This document shows, one piece after another, positions 13,583 through 20,245 of a stretch of DNA of 30,485 bases. Under the pieces are notes generated by a model. The model searched no databases. It was not told the origin of the DNA and saw only the letters and a list, made by a program, of their open reading frames with translations. The position numbers and the translations under genes were made by a program. The first letter of the stretch is position 1. Each line of letters begins with the position of its first letter. Source of the DNA: a virus; IMG/VR virus record IMGVR_UViG_3300035698_035352, positions 1 to 30,485 of that record; one strand, 5' to 3'.

Positions 13583-14208
13583 CCAGCCTTTTTCCATATC
13601 TCGAAGACGCTGCGCTGAGCAACGGCTTTGCCACGTTCGAGGAACAGGCCAAGGCGGCTGAGTTCTGGGAGACGCCGCCTTGGGCGGCCGACGCGATCCT
13701 GCGGGCGGAGCTGCTGACGTCGAACGTGTGGGATCCGTGCTGCGGCGCCGGCATAATTTCGGAAGCGGCGAAGCGCGCGGGCTATGCCGTCGTGTCCGGA
13801 GATCTGCACGACTGGGGTTATGCCGGTATCGATACAGACCAGATGGGCTGGAGCTTTCTGGATTTCTCAATGGCGCCGTCCGGCCTGCATCCCGGCGCCT
13901 TCACCGTGTTCATGAACCCGCCGTTCTCGATGGCTGTCGAATTCGTCAATCTGGCGCTGCGGCTTGGCGCGCGCAAGGTTGTCTGCTTCCAGCGCTTTGC
14001 CTGGTACGAGAGCGATGAACGGCAACCGTTTTGGGAGGCAACACGGCCACAGCGCATCTACGCCTGTGCCGATCGCGCCACCTGTTGGCTCGGATCTGTT
14101 CCCGCCGAAGAGCGCAAAGGCGGCACGCCCGCCACCAATGCCTGGTTTGTCTGGGAACACGGACAACCGGCTGGACCTTTAACCGGACATGTAAGGAAAA
14201 AGTCATGA
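13579..14208 (+). CDS. N6-adenine-type DNA methyltransferase
   Basis: The 209-aa protein has the SAM-binding motif DPCCGAG (52-58) and the catalytic NPPF (113-116) in the order of N6-adenine methyltransferases, with ETPPWAADAIL (31-41) before motif I. The short length suggests an orphan enzyme with little target-recognition domain. Phages use such enzymes to protect their DNA from host restriction; Mu protects its DNA with Mom instead. No restriction enzyme is adjacent. The recognition sequence cannot be read from the protein. It overlaps the next gene by 4 bp. Confidence 0.85.
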   Translation: MTSLFPYLEDAALSNGFATFEEQAKAAEFWETPPWAADAILRAELLTSNVWDPCCGAGIISEAAKRAGYAVVSGDLHDWGYAGIDTDQMGWSFLDFSMAPSGLHPGAFTVFMNPPFSMAVEFVNLALRLGARKVVCFQRFAWYESDERQPFWEATRPQRIYACADRATCWLGSVPAEERKGGTPATNAWFVWEHGQPAGPLTGHVRKKS

Positions 14209-14726
14209 CCCTGATCGTTATCGATGCCTCCACACCTGCGAAAGAAATCGAAAACTGCATCGCGTTCCTGCGCAACGGGAAACCCGAGGGCCAGCTACCC
14301 CTGGCATCCCACCTGTCGGCCGCGCTGGCCGAGGTGGTCCGCCTCCGGGCGCAGTTCGGTGAATCGTTGGGCGAGGATTTCGGCGGCCGCCGTATCACGC
14401 TGTGCGGATCCGCACGGTTCGCGCGGGCTTACCGCGAATGGACGGCCCGCCTGATGATCGATGAGTCCGCGATGGTCTGGACCGCGCCGCTGGTCGACAC
14501 CCTGACCGACGAACAGAAGGTTCGCATCGACCAGCTCTGGTTCGCCCAGATCGCCGCGTCGGACGCGATCTTCGTGCTGAACGTCAACGGCTATATCGGT
14601 CCATCCACCGCCGCGGAAATCGCCTTCGCCCGCGATCGGGGCATCGCGGTGCGGTTCCTCTCCGGCGAGTTTCCGGACTGGACGGAGGCGGATTGCCGGT
14701 TTGCCGGACAGGAGGCCGTGTCATGA
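14205..14726 (+). CDS. Nucleoside 2-deoxyribosyltransferase-like protein
   Basis: The start is the ATG at 14205 with AAGGA upstream and overlapping the methyltransferase stop; the frame is open further upstream only inside that gene. In the 173-aa product ITLCGSARFARAYREW (64-79) and FVLNVNGYIGPSTAAEIAFA (123-142, with E138 at the usual catalytic Glu position) are the signature strands of the nucleoside deoxyribosyltransferase/DUF4406-like superfamily. These exchange bases on deoxyribonucleosides or hydrolyse nucleotides. The N-terminal 60 residues form an extra helical extension. Next to a methyltransferase and an ASCH protein it suggests work on nucleotide pools or on DNA modification. Confidence 0.75.
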   Translation: MTLIVIDASTPAKEIENCIAFLRNGKPEGQLPLASHLSAALAEVVRLRAQFGESLGEDFGGRRITLCGSARFARAYREWTARLMIDESAMVWTAPLVDTLTDEQKVRIDQLWFAQIAASDAIFVLNVNGYIGPSTAAEIAFARDRGIAVRFLSGEFPDWTEADCRFAGQEAVS

Positions 14727-14908
14727 GAACCTGGTGTTTCAGGGGATGGCGGCTCAGGGCGGGCCGCGGCGGGACTTTCCGGCGATCTCCGCTGTTCACG
14801 ATCGGAGTGTCCTGGAAGCCACGAAAGAACCCGGAGCCCGGTGAATACGATTTCCGCCGGCACATCGGCGTCGAGGTATACAACCCGTTCGAATGGTCTA
14901 ACCGATGA
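14723..14908 (+). CDS. Small basic hypothetical protein, 61 aa
   Basis: ATG at 14723 overlapping the preceding stop (ATGA), with GGAGG upstream; it ends overlapping GemA's ATG by 4 bp. The product (MRTWCFRGWRLRAGRGG, then SPLFTIGVSWKPRKNPEPGEYDFRRHIGVEVYNPFEW) looks strand-rich and small. I do not recognise it. The overlaps on both sides and the strong ribosome site support translation. Confidence 0.6.
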   Translation: MRTWCFRGWRLRAGRGGTFRRSPLFTIGVSWKPRKNPEPGEYDFRRHIGVEVYNPFEWSNR

Positions 14909-15621
14909 CCGCCGCCCCGGCCCGCAAGTCCGGAGATCGCCGCCGCCAGTCTCTGACCGCCAAGGTGCATATCGCCAAGAAGGAACTGAATCTCGGCGAC
15001 GATGCTTACCGCGATATCCTGCAGCGGTTGTTCCAAAAGCCGTCATCCAAGAACCTCAGTCAGACGCAGCTCGTTGACCTGGTCGAGCATTTTAAAAAGC
15101 TCGGCTGGCAGCCGAAAAAGGGCAATGCGCCGAAGCGGGCCGGAAAGCGACGGTTGGCGACGACACCTGTCGCCCGCAAGGAACTGGCGCTGTGGCTGTC
15201 GCTGTATCACCTGGGATGTATCTCAGACCCGTCTCAGAGCGCTCTCGCGGCGTTCGTAAAACGTCAGGCAAAGGTCGACGACCCCGGATTTCAACACAAT
15301 TCCTTTTCGGCAATCGAAGCCCTGAAAGCCTGGGCGGCGCGGGACACCGCCAAGGGCGGCGGTGGCGTTGACTGGTCGTCCTACGCGACGACCAACGGCC
15401 GGGTCGATTACCCCCGTGCCCGCGTGCTGGAGGCGCAGTGGCGGATGCTTCACACGCTCGGGGAAGTCAAAATCGCCGACACCGGCGCGCTGGCCAACTG
15501 GATCGACCGCCGCCGTCATGAAGTCTGCGCGTATACCCGGCTGCCGGATGAAGATGCCGACCGGATGATCGAGGAATTCGGCGCGTGGATCCGGCGCGCC
15601 AGGGCGAAGAAATCCGCGTGA
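14905..15621 (+). CDS. gemA: GemA-like regulator (Mu gp16 family)
   Basis: The 238-aa protein has the DUF1018/GemA signature: LTAKVHIAKKELNLGDDAYRDILQRLF (about 17-43), SQTQLVDLVEHFKKLGWQPKK (about 52-72), a basic linker, then the C-terminal part with DPGFQHNSFSAIEALKAW (about 125-142). In Mu, GemA is a semi-early protein that alters host gene expression and DNA topology. This homologue is longer than Mu gp16 (about 170 aa), with an extra C-terminal domain. It lies in the expected semi-early position, before the Mor-like activator. Confidence 0.85.
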   Translation: MTAAPARKSGDRRRQSLTAKVHIAKKELNLGDDAYRDILQRLFQKPSSKNLSQTQLVDLVEHFKKLGWQPKKGNAPKRAGKRRLATTPVARKELALWLSLYHLGCISDPSQSALAAFVKRQAKVDDPGFQHNSFSAIEALKAWAARDTAKGGGGVDWSSYATTNGRVDYPRARVLEAQWRMLHTLGEVKIADTGALANWIDRRRHEVCAYTRLPDEDADRMIEEFGAWIRRARAKKSA

Positions 15622-15911
15622 GCCAATTGCCCGCCCTTTCCCCGCCTTTGGCCCCGCCCGATGCCCTGCACCGTGCGAACTGCCGGTGCCATGTGCTGCG
15701 CGTCGCGGGTGCGCGGGGATGCTCGATCGGGCTTTGCGAACTGCCCAGGCTGGAGCGGCGGCTGGAGATCATGCGGCCGGCATTTGAGCGTCCGGGACAG
15801 GACCAATACATGATCCGCGTACGCCGGCCGCGTGGATGTATCAGTGTCATTTACGACACGCGGCTGCGTTGCCTGGTCACGGCCTGGCCGATCGAGAGCC
15901 GGCACGGATGA
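15618..15911 (+). CDS. Cys-containing hypothetical protein, 97 aa
   Basis: GTG at 15618 overlapping the GemA stop (GTGA). The product has four cysteines within about 30 residues (HRANCRCHVLRVAGARGCSIGLCELPRL), possibly a metal site, and a strand-rich end (MIRVRRPRGCISVIYDTRLRCLVTAWPI). I do not recognise it. It is translationally coupled to GemA and to the Mor-like gene. Confidence 0.55.
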   Translation: MSQLPALSPPLAPPDALHRANCRCHVLRVAGARGCSIGLCELPRLERRLEIMRPAFERPGQDQYMIRVRRPRGCISVIYDTRLRCLVTAWPIESRHG

Positions 15912-16270
15912 AGAATTCGGTTTACCCACACGGGCTGCAGGTGCTGGCCGATGCCGCCGGTACCGACGCCGCGCTGAAAATCGCGCTGGCCCGCGGCGGA
16001 TCCCGGCTGCGTATTCCGCAGAAAGCCGAGGGATCGATCCTGGAGGAGCTGGTCGGCATTGACGCCGCCCGCCTGATTGTGAATGATCTCGCCGACGAAC
16101 GGTTCGAGATCCCGTTGGCGAAGAAACTGGTTTTTGCCTGGCTTCGCGAACAGGGACAGAGCGTAGAGAAAGCCGGTTCGGCGATCAAGGTCTCCCGCCG
16201 GACCGCTCAGTATTGGGACAGCGGCACAACGCCCACCCGCGAACCGGATCTGTTCTCCACACAGGATTAA
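15908..16270 (+). CDS. mor: Mor/C-like middle transcription activator
   Basis: The ATG at 15908 overlaps the preceding stop. The 120-aa protein (Mu Mor is 129 aa) shows the Mor dimerisation pattern: LADAAGTDAALKIALARGGSRLRIPQ (13-38), then LEELVGIDAARLIVNDLADERFEIPLAKK (45-73), ending in a helix-turn-helix EQGQSVEKAGSAIKVSRRTAQYWDSG (81-106). Mor and C activate the middle and late promoters of Mu through RNA polymerase contacts. Here it is the last gene before the late region and is the only visible member of the family, so it probably does both jobs. That is inference from position. Confidence 0.8.
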   Translation: MKNSVYPHGLQVLADAAGTDAALKIALARGGSRLRIPQKAEGSILEELVGIDAARLIVNDLADERFEIPLAKKLVFAWLREQGQSVEKAGSAIKVSRRTAQYWDSGTTPTREPDLFSTQD

Positions 16271-16384
16271 CCGTCCCACGGGCGCAAGCGTTGCGCCCTC
16301 ACATTCCCCGCTTCCATCCCGCATCATTCGCCCCTCAAAGCGGGGGCCGTGTCCCCGCTGCAGCTGCAAGCGGAGCCGGTCGCG
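16271..16384 (+). promoter_or_regulatory. Early/late boundary region with inverted repeats
   Basis: This 114-bp gap is where the late promoter should be. It contains the hairpin at 16280-16298 and the interrupted inverted repeat CCCCGCT (16306-16312) / AGCGGGG (16339-16345). The second could be a site for the Mor-like activator. I see no good -10 or -35 pair, as expected for an activator-dependent promoter. Confidence 0.4.
16280..16298 (+). terminator. GC-rich hairpin at the end of the early region
   Basis: GGGCGCAA-GCG-TTGCGCCC, an 8-bp perfect stem, 9 bp after the Mor-like stop. It has no U-run, so it may be a weak or factor-assisted terminator. Its twin with one loop base changed is at 23412-23430. 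Confidence 0.45.
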
Positions 16385-16867
16385 ATGTTCAGAATCAAGA
16401 TTTACCTGCCTGCCATTCGTGCCCGACAGGGCATCCTGCGCCTGTTCCGCGGTCCGACGCAGGAATACATGATGGATGCGCCGTGCCTGGGCAAAGCCGA
16501 TAATGCCCGCGCGGCGAAGGCGAACAACCTGACCCGCGATCCGGCGCTGCCCTATGGCGATACGCCGACCGGCGAATACGCCGTCACCCGGTATTTCGGA
16601 TTTGCGGAACCGCACCCGCGCATCGGCAACGGCTGGATCCCGATCACGGGAATTTCCGGCCAGGCCGAAGACGCTGTCGAAGGCGGTCGCACCGGCCTTG
16701 GTATCCACGCCGGTCGCGGCGACGACCGTTTGATCCCGACCTATGGCTGCGTGCGCATGTTGGACCGGGACATGGCCTGGATGGCCAAGCTGGTTGGCCA
16801 AGAGGAGATCCGCGTCGAAGTATTCGAGGGCGTACCCGGAACCTACCGCCGCGAGGTTTCGGTATGA
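16385..16867 (+). CDS. L,D-transpeptidase (YkuD-fold) protein in the lysis cassette
   Basis: The ATG at 16385 is chosen over 16349 because GGAG lies upstream. The 160-aa product has YkuD motifs: DTPTGEYAVTRYF (59-71), GLGIHAGRG (105-112, with H108) and IPTYGCVRM (117-125, with C122 and R124), the H...(S/T)xGCxR catalytic set. It has no signal peptide. L,D-transpeptidase-fold enzymes form or cut meso-diaminopimelate cross-links in peptidoglycan. In Mu this slot holds the lysozyme gene, and a holin follows here, so I infer that it serves as the wall-targeting lysis enzyme. It overlaps the holin start by 4 bp (ATGA). Confidence 0.8.
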   Translation: MFRIKIYLPAIRARQGILRLFRGPTQEYMMDAPCLGKADNARAAKANNLTRDPALPYGDTPTGEYAVTRYFGFAEPHPRIGNGWIPITGISGQAEDAVEGGRTGLGIHAGRGDDRLIPTYGCVRMLDRDMAWMAKLVGQEEIRVEVFEGVPGTYRREVSV

Positions 16868-17436
16868 TGTCGCTGGCGCTGGGCCTTGCCAGCTTCGTCG
16901 CCCCGAAGGTGGGCCGCTGGATCTTCGGCGACGACGGCGAAAAGGTTGCCGGCGAGATTGTCGGTATCGCGCAGCAGGTAACCGGCACCGCCACTGGCGA
17001 CGCCGCGTTTGAGGCGGTCCGGCGGGATCCCGCGCTTGCCGACCGGCTCCGCGAGAAGCTGATGGAATTCGATATCAGAAAGATGGAGGAAGAGACCAAG
17101 CGCCTCCAGATGATCAACGAGACCATGCGCGCGGAATCTTCATCCAACGATCCGTTCGTCCGGCGCGCCCGGCCCGCCTTCCTGTGGGTGACGGCGTTTT
17201 CGATTTTTGTAGAAGTGATAATCGCCCTGGTCGTGGTGATAGCCGCGCCCGACAAGATCGGCGATCTGGCGACGCTGTATTCGGCACTCAGCATCCCGCA
17301 GTCGGTCGCGGCTGCAATGTGCGGCGTCTACCTCAAGAAGCGCTCAGACGACAAGGCGATCGAGCGCGGCGTGGCGCCGGGCGGCAGCCTGCTGCAGACG
17401 CTGGCCACCCGGTTCGCAGGTAAGCCCGGTGCCTGA
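16864..17436 (+). CDS. Holin (3TM family)
   Basis: The 190-aa protein has a weakly hydrophobic N-terminus (MMSLALGLASFVAPKVGRWIF), an amphipathic charged middle (about 55-100: LREKLMEFDIRKMEEETKRL) and two membrane spans (FLWVTAFSIFVEVIIALVVVIAA, about 106-128, and LSIPQSVAAAMCGVYL, about 142-157). This matches the 3TM holin family of phages and gene-transfer agents. It would permeabilise the inner membrane to trigger lysis. The C-terminal tail is cytoplasmic and basic. The next gene's GTG overlaps it by 8 bp. Confidence 0.8.
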   Translation: MMSLALGLASFVAPKVGRWIFGDDGEKVAGEIVGIAQQVTGTATGDAAFEAVRRDPALADRLREKLMEFDIRKMEEETKRLQMINETMRAESSSNDPFVRRARPAFLWVTAFSIFVEVIIALVVVIAAPDKIGDLATLYSALSIPQSVAAAMCGVYLKKRSDDKAIERGVAPGGSLLQTLATRFAGKPGA

Positions 17437-17635
17437 TATCGCCGACCGCGCGCAGGACGTTATTGACGCCGATCTTGGGCGATCGCTGCAGGCTCACCGG
17501 TCGCGTACCCGCAGCGCCAGCGACGGTGCCTGCGTGGATTGCGGCGACGGTATATCGCCGGCCAGGTTGGCCGCGCTCCCGGATGCACAGCGGTGCATCG
17601 ATTGTCAGTCACTATTCGAGAAATCAGTGAGGTAA
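17429..17635 (+). CDS. TraR/DksA-type zinc-finger protein
   Basis: The 68-aa product has the four cysteines of the TraR/DksA zinc finger (C35-x2-C38 in CVDCGD, C56-x2-C59 in CIDCQ) spaced by ISPARLAALPDAQR, and a preceding helix. Short DksA-like proteins enter the RNA polymerase secondary channel and change promoter use. Equivalent genes lie in the late region of several Mu-like phages. GTG start overlapping the holin gene. Confidence 0.85.
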   Translation: MPDIADRAQDVIDADLGRSLQAHRSRTRSASDGACVDCGDGISPARLAALPDAQRCIDCQSLFEKSVR

Positions 17636-17637
17636 AC

Positions 17638-17994
17638 GTGGACGGTACCGATTATGAGGCGCTGAAATTCTGGGTGGATGTGGCCTGGAAGGCAGGGACG
17701 GTCATCTGTCTTCTGTGGCTGATCCTGCGCCGCAGTTCGACAGCGAACAGCAAGCGGCTGGACGATCATGGCGACAGACTGGCGGCGCATGACCTGGAGC
17801 TGATCGTGATCAAGGCCGAGGTCGAAAAAGGGCCGACCCACAACGACGTGCAGTTGGTCCACGATCGAACCAGCAAGGTCGGGGAACTCGTGTCGCAAAC
17901 CCGCGAAGCCGTCGCGCAACTGGATGGTCACATTAAGGGTATCCGGGGTGCCGTCGATCGTATTCAGGATTATCTGATGAAAGAGAAAGAATAA
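17638..17994 (+). CDS. Mu gp25-like protein (DUF2730)
   Basis: The GTG at 17638 is preceded by GTGAGG and lies 3 bp after the zinc-finger gene. The 118-aa product has one N-terminal membrane span (KAGTVICLLWLILRR, about 18-32) and a long coiled coil (RLDDHGDRLAAHDLELIVIKAEVEK and later VAQLDGHIKGIRGAVDRIQDYL). This is the DUF2730/Mu gp25 pattern, unknown in function. The topology resembles an inner-membrane spanin, and no other spanin is visible in the window, so that role is possible but unproven. Confidence 0.75.
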   Translation: MDGTDYEALKFWVDVAWKAGTVICLLWLILRRSSTANSKRLDDHGDRLAAHDLELIVIKAEVEKGPTHNDVQLVHDRTSKVGELVSQTREAVAQLDGHIKGIRGAVDRIQDYLMKEKE

Positions 17995-18299
17995 TGACAA
18001 GCCTGCCTGCTCGCGTCCGAGCCGACGCCCGCCTTGCCATCCTGCGCGCACTTGCCGAGGATCCGGGGTATTCGGTCAATCATTCGATCCTCCGCGATGT
18101 GGTTGACGTCACGACGGCGATCACTCTGTCGGAAGACGAGATCAAGGAACATCTGGCGTGGCTGGAGAATATTGAGTTGCTTACAACCGATTTCGCCGGC
18201 CCGTTCACGCTCGCCAAACTGACCAGCAAGGGCCTGTCGGTCGCCGGGGGCAAGGATCAGGTCGATGGCGTGAGCCGCCCGCGGCCGGAAGACCTTTAG
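17994..18299 (+). CDS. Mu gp26-like winged-helix protein
   Basis: The 101-aa product starts on ATG overlapping the preceding TAA. It shows DARLAILRALAEDPGYSVNHSILRDVV (about 11-37), SEDEIKEHLAWLENIELLTTD (about 46-66) and a Gly-rich tail: the winged-helix pattern of the Mu gp26 family, which precedes the terminase genes in Mu-like phages. The function is unknown; an ArsR-like DNA-binding role is likely. Confidence 0.8.
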   Translation: MTSLPARVRADARLAILRALAEDPGYSVNHSILRDVVDVTTAITLSEDEIKEHLAWLENIELLTTDFAGPFTLAKLTSKGLSVAGGKDQVDGVSRPRPEDL

Positions 18300-18302
18300 G
18301 CC

Positions 18303-18869
18303 GTGGTAAAGATATCCCAGCTCGACACGCACTTCTCGCCCGAGGAGCAGGGCAGGCTCGCCGGTTTTCTGAACGCCAACCCGGCGTTGACGGTCGACGC
18401 ATTCTGCGACCTGCTCGCGGAAAAGGGCTTGGATGTCAGCCGGTCCACCGGCCACACCTATCAGCGGAAGCTGAGCGAGATGGGATCGAAACTCAAACAG
18501 TCCCGGATTGCGACCGAGGCGCTGTCGCGCAATCTCGGGGACGCCCAGGTCGAGGGCGAATTCGGCCGGGTGCTTATCGAGATCGTCCGCACGCTGGCGT
18601 TCAACGTCAGCCTTGACGGTCTCGATGGCGGCGACGCCGGGCTCGACCCCCAGCAGATCGCCTACCTGGCGAAAGCGCAGAAGGATCTGGCGCAGGCGCT
18701 GCGGCTGAGCCAGGATTTCGAAACCAGGGTCGCCGAGATCAGGGCGCAGGCCGAGAAAGAAGCGCTCGCCGCCGCGGCCGTGGTCGCGGGCGAAGCCGTC
18801 ACGCGCGCCGGCATCAGCGACGAAGCCAGGCGCGTTATCGAAGAAGAAATTCTGGGGCTGAAACGATGA
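18303..18869 (+). CDS. Mu gp27-like protein, probable small terminase subunit (DUF3486)
   Basis: GTG start at 18303 with little ribosome-site signal. The 188-aa product begins with a helix-turn-helix (LDTHFSPEEQGRLAGFLNANPALTVDAFCDLLAEKGLDVSRSTGHTYQRKL, about 7-57), the DUF3486 pattern, followed by long helices with a coiled coil (LAKAQKDLAQALRLSQDFETRVAEIRAQAEKE). Small terminase subunits recognise phage DNA for packaging; in Mu-like phages packaging starts near the left end. It overlaps the large subunit's start by 4 bp. Confidence 0.85.
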   Translation: MVKISQLDTHFSPEEQGRLAGFLNANPALTVDAFCDLLAEKGLDVSRSTGHTYQRKLSEMGSKLKQSRIATEALSRNLGDAQVEGEFGRVLIEIVRTLAFNVSLDGLDGGDAGLDPQQIAYLAKAQKDLAQALRLSQDFETRVAEIRAQAEKEALAAAAVVAGEAVTRAGISDEARRVIEEEILGLKR

Positions 18870-20245
18870 ACAACCCGTCCGCCGCATATTTTCTACCCTA
18901 CCAGGAACGCTGGCTGAAGGACGAATCCCGCCTGAAGATCTGGGAAAAGTCGCGGCGGATCGGCGCGACCTACGTGCAGGCTTACGAGGACGTGGTCGAT
19001 GCGTCGAAAGCCGATGGCGCGATGGATGTCTGGTTTTCGTCGGCCGACGAATCCGCCGCCAAGGAATACATCCTGTATTGCGGCCAGTGGGCGCGGCTGC
19101 TGAGCATCGCGGCCGAAGACCTGGGCGAAGTCGTCATCGATGACGACAAGGACATCAAGGCGCGGGTGGTCCTGTTCGCCAACGGCAAGCGGATCCACGG
19201 CCTGACATCCAACCCGAACGCGTTCCGGTCGAAGGGCGGCAAGCTGGTCCTGGACGAATTCGCGTTTCACGGCGATCCGGACGCCCTGTGGAAAGCCGCC
19301 GCGCCGATTGTCACCTGGGGCTACCCGGTGCGGATTCTTTCGACCTATAACGGCAAGGGCAACCGCTATTACCGGATGGTCGATGAGGCCAAGAAGGACG
19401 CAGATAATCCGGGGGGCTGGTCGCTGCACACGACGACGATCGAGACGGCGATCGACGAGGGGCTCGCCGCACGGGTGGTGGGCAAGCCGGCCGCCAACGA
19501 CAACGAGAAAGAAGAGTTTCGGCAAGCGTGCAGGGATATCGCCGGCGACGAGGAAACCTACCAGCAGGAATACATGTGCAACCCGGTCGACGAAGCCTCC
19601 GCCTGGCTGACCTGGGACATGATCGTGGCCTGCGAGAGCGAGACAGCCGGGCGACCCGATCTGTATGAGGGCGGGCTTTGCTATGTCGGTATGGACATCG
19701 GCCGGAAACGGGATCTAACCGTGATCTGGGTGAATGAGAAAGTCGGCGATGTGAGCTGGAACCGTGAAGTCGTCTCCATGAAGAAGGCGAGCTTCGCCGC
19801 GCAAGACGCCGAGCTGCTCCGCGTGATGACCCAATACCATGTGTCCCGGCTCTGCATGGATGAAACCGGGCTCGGTATGAAGCCCGTAGAAGACGCGAAG
19901 GCCGATCACGGCGCCTACCGGGTGGAGGGCGTTATGTTCACCAACCAGAGCAAACAGCATCTGGCGACGATCGGAAAACAGGCTTTCGAGGATCGGACGA
20001 CGCGGATCCCCGCGCGGGTCGATATCCGAAACAGCCACCATGCCGTGCGCAAGCTGCAGACGACGGCAGGCAATCCGCGGTTCGACGCCGACCGCACCGA
20101 GGTCGGCCACGCCGATGAATTCTGGGCGCACATGCTGGCGCTGCACGCGGCCGAAGGCACGGGCGGCGGGCGCTGGGTGCCGCTGGGTCATGAAGATGCC
20201 GGGGCGAAGGCCGCCGGCGCTGACGACGATTGGATGCCGGCATGA
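18866..20245 (+). CDS. Mu gp28-like large terminase (packaging ATPase/nuclease)
   Basis: The 459-aa protein has a terminase ATPase with the Walker-A-like EKSRRIGATY (27-36), Walker B KLVLDEFAF (126-134, D130/E131) and the coupling motif ILSTYNGKG (157-165). The RNase-H-like nuclease has D277 (GMDIG), D332 (MDETG) and D417 (HADEFW) as the likely metal triad. It is close to Mu gp28 in the Walker A variant and position. It pumps DNA into the head and cuts it, for Mu-like phages by headful including host DNA. It overlaps the portal's start by 4 bp. Confidence 0.93.
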   Translation: MNNPSAAYFLPYQERWLKDESRLKIWEKSRRIGATYVQAYEDVVDASKADGAMDVWFSSADESAAKEYILYCGQWARLLSIAAEDLGEVVIDDDKDIKARVVLFANGKRIHGLTSNPNAFRSKGGKLVLDEFAFHGDPDALWKAAAPIVTWGYPVRILSTYNGKGNRYYRMVDEAKKDADNPGGWSLHTTTIETAIDEGLAARVVGKPAANDNEKEEFRQACRDIAGDEETYQQEYMCNPVDEASAWLTWDMIVACESETAGRPDLYEGGLCYVGMDIGRKRDLTVIWVNEKVGDVSWNREVVSMKKASFAAQDAELLRVMTQYHVSRLCMDETGLGMKPVEDAKADHGAYRVEGVMFTNQSKQHLATIGKQAFEDRTTRIPARVDIRNSHHAVRKLQTTAGNPRFDADRTEVGHADEFWAHMLALHAAEGTGGGRWVPLGHEDAGAKAAGADDDWMPA

